16,487 bases of DNA from Rickettsiales bacterium (GTDB lineage: Bacteria; Pseudomonadota; Alphaproteobacteria; Rickettsiales; UBA1997): positions 1 through 16,487 of the forward strand of contig JAITOR010000033.1 in the NCBI GenBank assembly GCA_031289855.1, in the 5' to 3' direction. Under the pieces are notes generated by a model that ran no database searches, was not told the DNA's origin, and saw only the letters and a program-made list of their open reading frames with translations. How positions within the stretch are numbered: position 1 is the stretch's first letter; every line of letters starts with the position of its first letter. Below, one piece after another: positions 14,601 to 16,487 of this stretch. The position numbers were made by a program, and so were the translations under genes.

Positions 14601-14628
14601 TTGACAATTTATTATTATCATTCATAAA
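14601..14628 (+). promoter_or_regulatory. Candidate promoter of the RlmD-like gene
   Basis: TTGACA (14601-14606), 16 nt, CATAAA (14623-14628). The ATG at 14635 is 7 nt after the -10 box, predicting a leaderless transcript. The -10 match is 4 of 6. Confidence 0.4.
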
Positions 14629-14634
14629 TATTGA

Positions 14635-15726
14635 ATGGAAATAGTAGGAATAAATAATGTTGGAATCGGTTGGGGATTGCTTGATGGTAAAAAAATTTTT
14701 GTAGATAAAACTGCCATTGGAGACATTATTGACAACAATGTAATTGTAAAAAAATCAAAAGATAGGCAAGAAATTTTGTGCCCTTACTATGAAAAATGTG
14801 GAGGTTGTAATTTATTGCATTTAAAAGATGAAGTGTATTACGATTTTAAAAAACGATTATGTGGTTCTGATGTGGTAAAAACTGGATATGGAATGCGACG
14901 AAGAGTTGTTTTAAATGAAAAAAACGGTAAACTTGGATTTTTTCAAAAAAACACAAACGAACTCGTTGAAATAGATAATTGTCTGATGTTAAGCCCTGAA
15001 ATAAATGCCATTATATCAAAAGTAAAAACATTTAAAATGAAGGTCGCAATTACACAATATGATAATGGACTTGGTATTTTATTAATAGGGAAACAGCCGG
15101 AATCCGAAAAATTGAATAAATTTTTGGGTGAAAATGGTAACATTATAATATTGTCTTGTAATTCAAGTTTGTATCTGCAAAGGATAAATCCAATTGTTGA
15201 GTTTGATGATGTAAAAGTTGAGGTGGATGGAAATGTGTTTTTACAGGCAACAAAACTGGGGCAAAATGCCATTATTGATTTGGTGACTAAAAATTTGAAA
15301 AATTGCAAAAATGTATTGGATTTGTATTGTGGTGTAGGAACCTATACTTTTCCTTTGTCGAAACATGCTAATGTTAGTTGTTATGAAGGTGCGGAACAGA
15401 TGATAAATCTTTTAAAAAAGAATATTGGTGATAGGAATATAAAGGCAAAAACGAGAGATTTAGTAAATCAACCATTGCTTGTGGAAGAATTGAATAAATT
15501 CGATGGAATTGTCATTAATCCACCAAGAAATGGAGCGGGAGAGCAATGCAAATATTTGGCAAGGAGTAACATTAAAAATGTTGTAATGGTGTCTTGCAAT
15601 CCAAAAACTTTTTTTGAGGATATCGAAGTATTGAAAAATGGAGGTTATATTATGGAAGAGAGTAAAGGAATTGACCAATTTTATGGTACAAACCATTTAG
15701 AGGTTGTGGGCGTGTTTAAAAGATAA
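14635..15726 (+). CDS. RlmD/TrmA-type RNA (uracil-5-)-methyltransferase
   Basis: A 363-residue class I RNA m5U methyltransferase, probably acting on 23S rRNA. It has a compact N-terminal TRAM-like segment (about 1-45), iron-sulfur cysteines Cys49, Cys55 and Cys58 in CPYYEKCGGC plus Cys116, SAM motif LDLYCGVGTYTFP (228-240), NPPRNGAG (295-302), catalytic Cys321 in VSCNPKTF and the general base Glu356 in NHLEVVG. The usual DPPR is NPPR here, with Asn at a normally acidic position. It is shorter than E. coli RlmD but matches the short alphaproteobacterial form. There is no Shine-Dalgarno; the ATG starts right at the TRAM segment. Which uracil it modifies cannot be told. Confidence 0.88.
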   Translation: MEIVGINNVGIGWGLLDGKKIFVDKTAIGDIIDNNVIVKKSKDRQEILCPYYEKCGGCNLLHLKDEVYYDFKKRLCGSDVVKTGYGMRRRVVLNEKNGKLGFFQKNTNELVEIDNCLMLSPEINAIISKVKTFKMKVAITQYDNGLGILLIGKQPESEKLNKFLGENGNIIILSCNSSLYLQRINPIVEFDDVKVEVDGNVFLQATKLGQNAIIDLVTKNLKNCKNVLDLYCGVGTYTFPLSKHANVSCYEGAEQMINLLKKNIGDRNIKAKTRDLVNQPLLVEELNKFDGIVINPPRNGAGEQCKYLARSNIKNVVMVSCNPKTFFEDIEVLKNGGYIMEESKGIDQFYGTNHLEVVGVFKR

Positions 15727-15727
15727 A

Positions 15728-16375
15728 TTATTTAATTATTTCCAACCATTCTTTTTCACTTAAAATTTTTATTTCCATTTCTTCTGCTTTTTTTAATTTG
15801 CTTCCCGCATCATCTCCAGCGATTAAAAAATCAGTTTTATTTGATATGGTACTCACAACCTTTGCACCATGCTCTTCTGCTCTTGCTTTTGCTTCGGTTC
15901 TTGTCATCATTGTTAGGGTTCCCGTGAATAAAACATTTTTTCCTTCAAGTTTTTTGCCCGTTGTTTTAGAAGTATAATCAATTATATTCACATATTTTTT
16001 TAATTCATTCATCATATCAATAATTGAATTTTCGGTGCTTTTAGAGGTATCACCATCTTTTTTTTTGTCATAAAAGCTTTCAATAATGCTGTTTCCAATT
16101 TTTTCTCCGATTCCATCAATTCCAATAAAAGTAGCGTACTCATCACTTTGTCTATTATGGGCATTTTGTATTTGTGTTAAAAAGTTATCAAGACTAACAT
16201 AATTTTTTGCAATTATTTTTGCATTTACTTCGCCTAAATATCTAATTCCCATTGCAAACAAAAATCTTTCAAGGGGTATATTTCTTGCTTTATTTATGGC
16301 ATCAAATAAATTATTTACTGATTTATTGCCCCAACCATCACTATATCTTAATGGTATTATTTTATTATCCAACAT
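15728..16375 (-). CDS. C-terminal LigA fragment (helix-hairpin-helix and BRCT domains only)
   Basis: A 215-residue open frame matching only the C-terminal third of NAD-dependent DNA ligase. It begins near the GWGNKS junction (14-19), has helix-hairpin-helix segments (LERFLFAMGIRYLGEVNAK, 35-53; FIGIDGIGEKIGNSII, 83-98) and a full BRCT domain (about 142-215, with VLFTGTL, Gly170, TDFLIAGDDAGSKLKKA and Trp210). The adenylation domain with KxDG, the OB fold and the zinc finger are absent; the DNA upstream encodes S17 instead. The ATG is 19 nt inside the end of rpsQ and has no Shine-Dalgarno. It has no stop or frameshift, so it is either a recent truncation, a retained DNA-binding protein or an assembly join. 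The gap to the convergent gene is one base. Confidence 0.8.
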   Translation of the reverse strand: MLDNKIIPLRYSDGWGNKSVNNLFDAINKARNIPLERFLFAMGIRYLGEVNAKIIAKNYVSLDNFLTQIQNAHNRQSDEYATFIGIDGIGEKIGNSIIESFYDKKKDGDTSKSTENSIIDMMNELKKYVNIIDYTSKTTGKKLEGKNVLFTGTLTMMTRTEAKARAEEHGAKVVSTISNKTDFLIAGDDAGSKLKKAEEMEIKILSEKEWLEIIK

Positions 16376-16487
16376 TTTGTTTTTGATATTGGTTTGCTTT
16401 CTTTTATTATTACTTCGTCTCCTACTGCAACTTTGTTGCTTTCGTCATGAATCATAAACTTTTTTTGTTTTTTTACATACTTTTCAT
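16357..16487 (-). CDS. rpsQ: 30S ribosomal protein S17, 5' end cut by the window edge
   Basis: The last 42 codons of S17 on the minus strand, continuing beyond the right edge. It reads EKYVKKQKKFMIHDESNKVA then VGDEVIIKESKPISKTKCW and ends IIK. The AHDE-like MIHDE, VGDxVxIxExxPISKTKxW pattern is the S17 C-terminus; the usual Arg before Trp is Cys. In S10/spc operons rpsQ is followed by rplN, but here it is followed by the LigA fragment, whose ATG overlaps its last codons. Confidence 0.88.
   Translation of the reverse strand, partial: EKYVKKQKKFMIHDESNKVAVGDEVIIKESKPISKTKCWIIK

Overview
This window looks like chromosomal DNA from an AT-rich (by eye under 30% GC), host-associated, probably anaerobic alphaproteobacterium. 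S6, L9, the C-terminal tail of the glutathione S-transferase and the RlmD-type methyltransferase all read as alphaproteobacterial. VirB3 resembles the rickettsial (Rickettsiales vir homolog) type, and an indolepyruvate oxidoreductase pair points to fermentative metabolism. TGA is used as a stop, so the code is standard. The taxonomic placement is inference from protein appearance, not from a search.

Layout, left to right. (1) 40-849: SAM-dependent methyltransferase of the glycan or natural-product O-methyltransferase type. (2) 948-2152: ribosomal protein operon rpsF-rpsR-rplI with an intrinsic terminator. (3) 2343-3332: ornithine carbamoyltransferase, convergent with a fabH-SGNH lipoprotein pair (3335-4944, minus) that has a near-consensus sigma70 promoter. 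(4) 5175-6470 (minus): UDP-glucose 6-dehydrogenase, divergent from rpsA (6665-8344). (5) 8401-9052 (minus): virB3 overlapping yraN, without the usual virB4. (6) 9114-11139: a glutathione S-transferase and folC. (7) 11147-13260 (minus): iorA-iorB, with IorA lacking its ferredoxin domain. (8) 13447-14403: Stealth-family polysaccharide phosphotransferase interrupted by a G16 tract, so probably phase-variable. (9) 14635-15726: RlmD-like m5U methyltransferase, almost touching a C-terminal LigA fragment (15728-16375, minus). That fragment's start lies inside the 3' end of rpsQ, which runs off the right edge.

Genes 40-849, ugd and the Stealth gene fit surface-polysaccharide biosynthesis: precursor supply, sugar-phosphate transfer and methylation. 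The rest is housekeeping. There is no gene-free stretch above 300 bases. The largest gaps are 4945-5174, 14404-14634, 6471-6664 and 13261-13446. The first two are the most unusual: they carry two copies of the same small element, with a shared upstream box, TATAAT, a hairpin, a strong Shine-Dalgarno and an 8-9 codon TTG-start reading frame, each just ahead of the TTGACA promoter of the next gene. I see no tRNA, rRNA, CRISPR array or insertion sequence.
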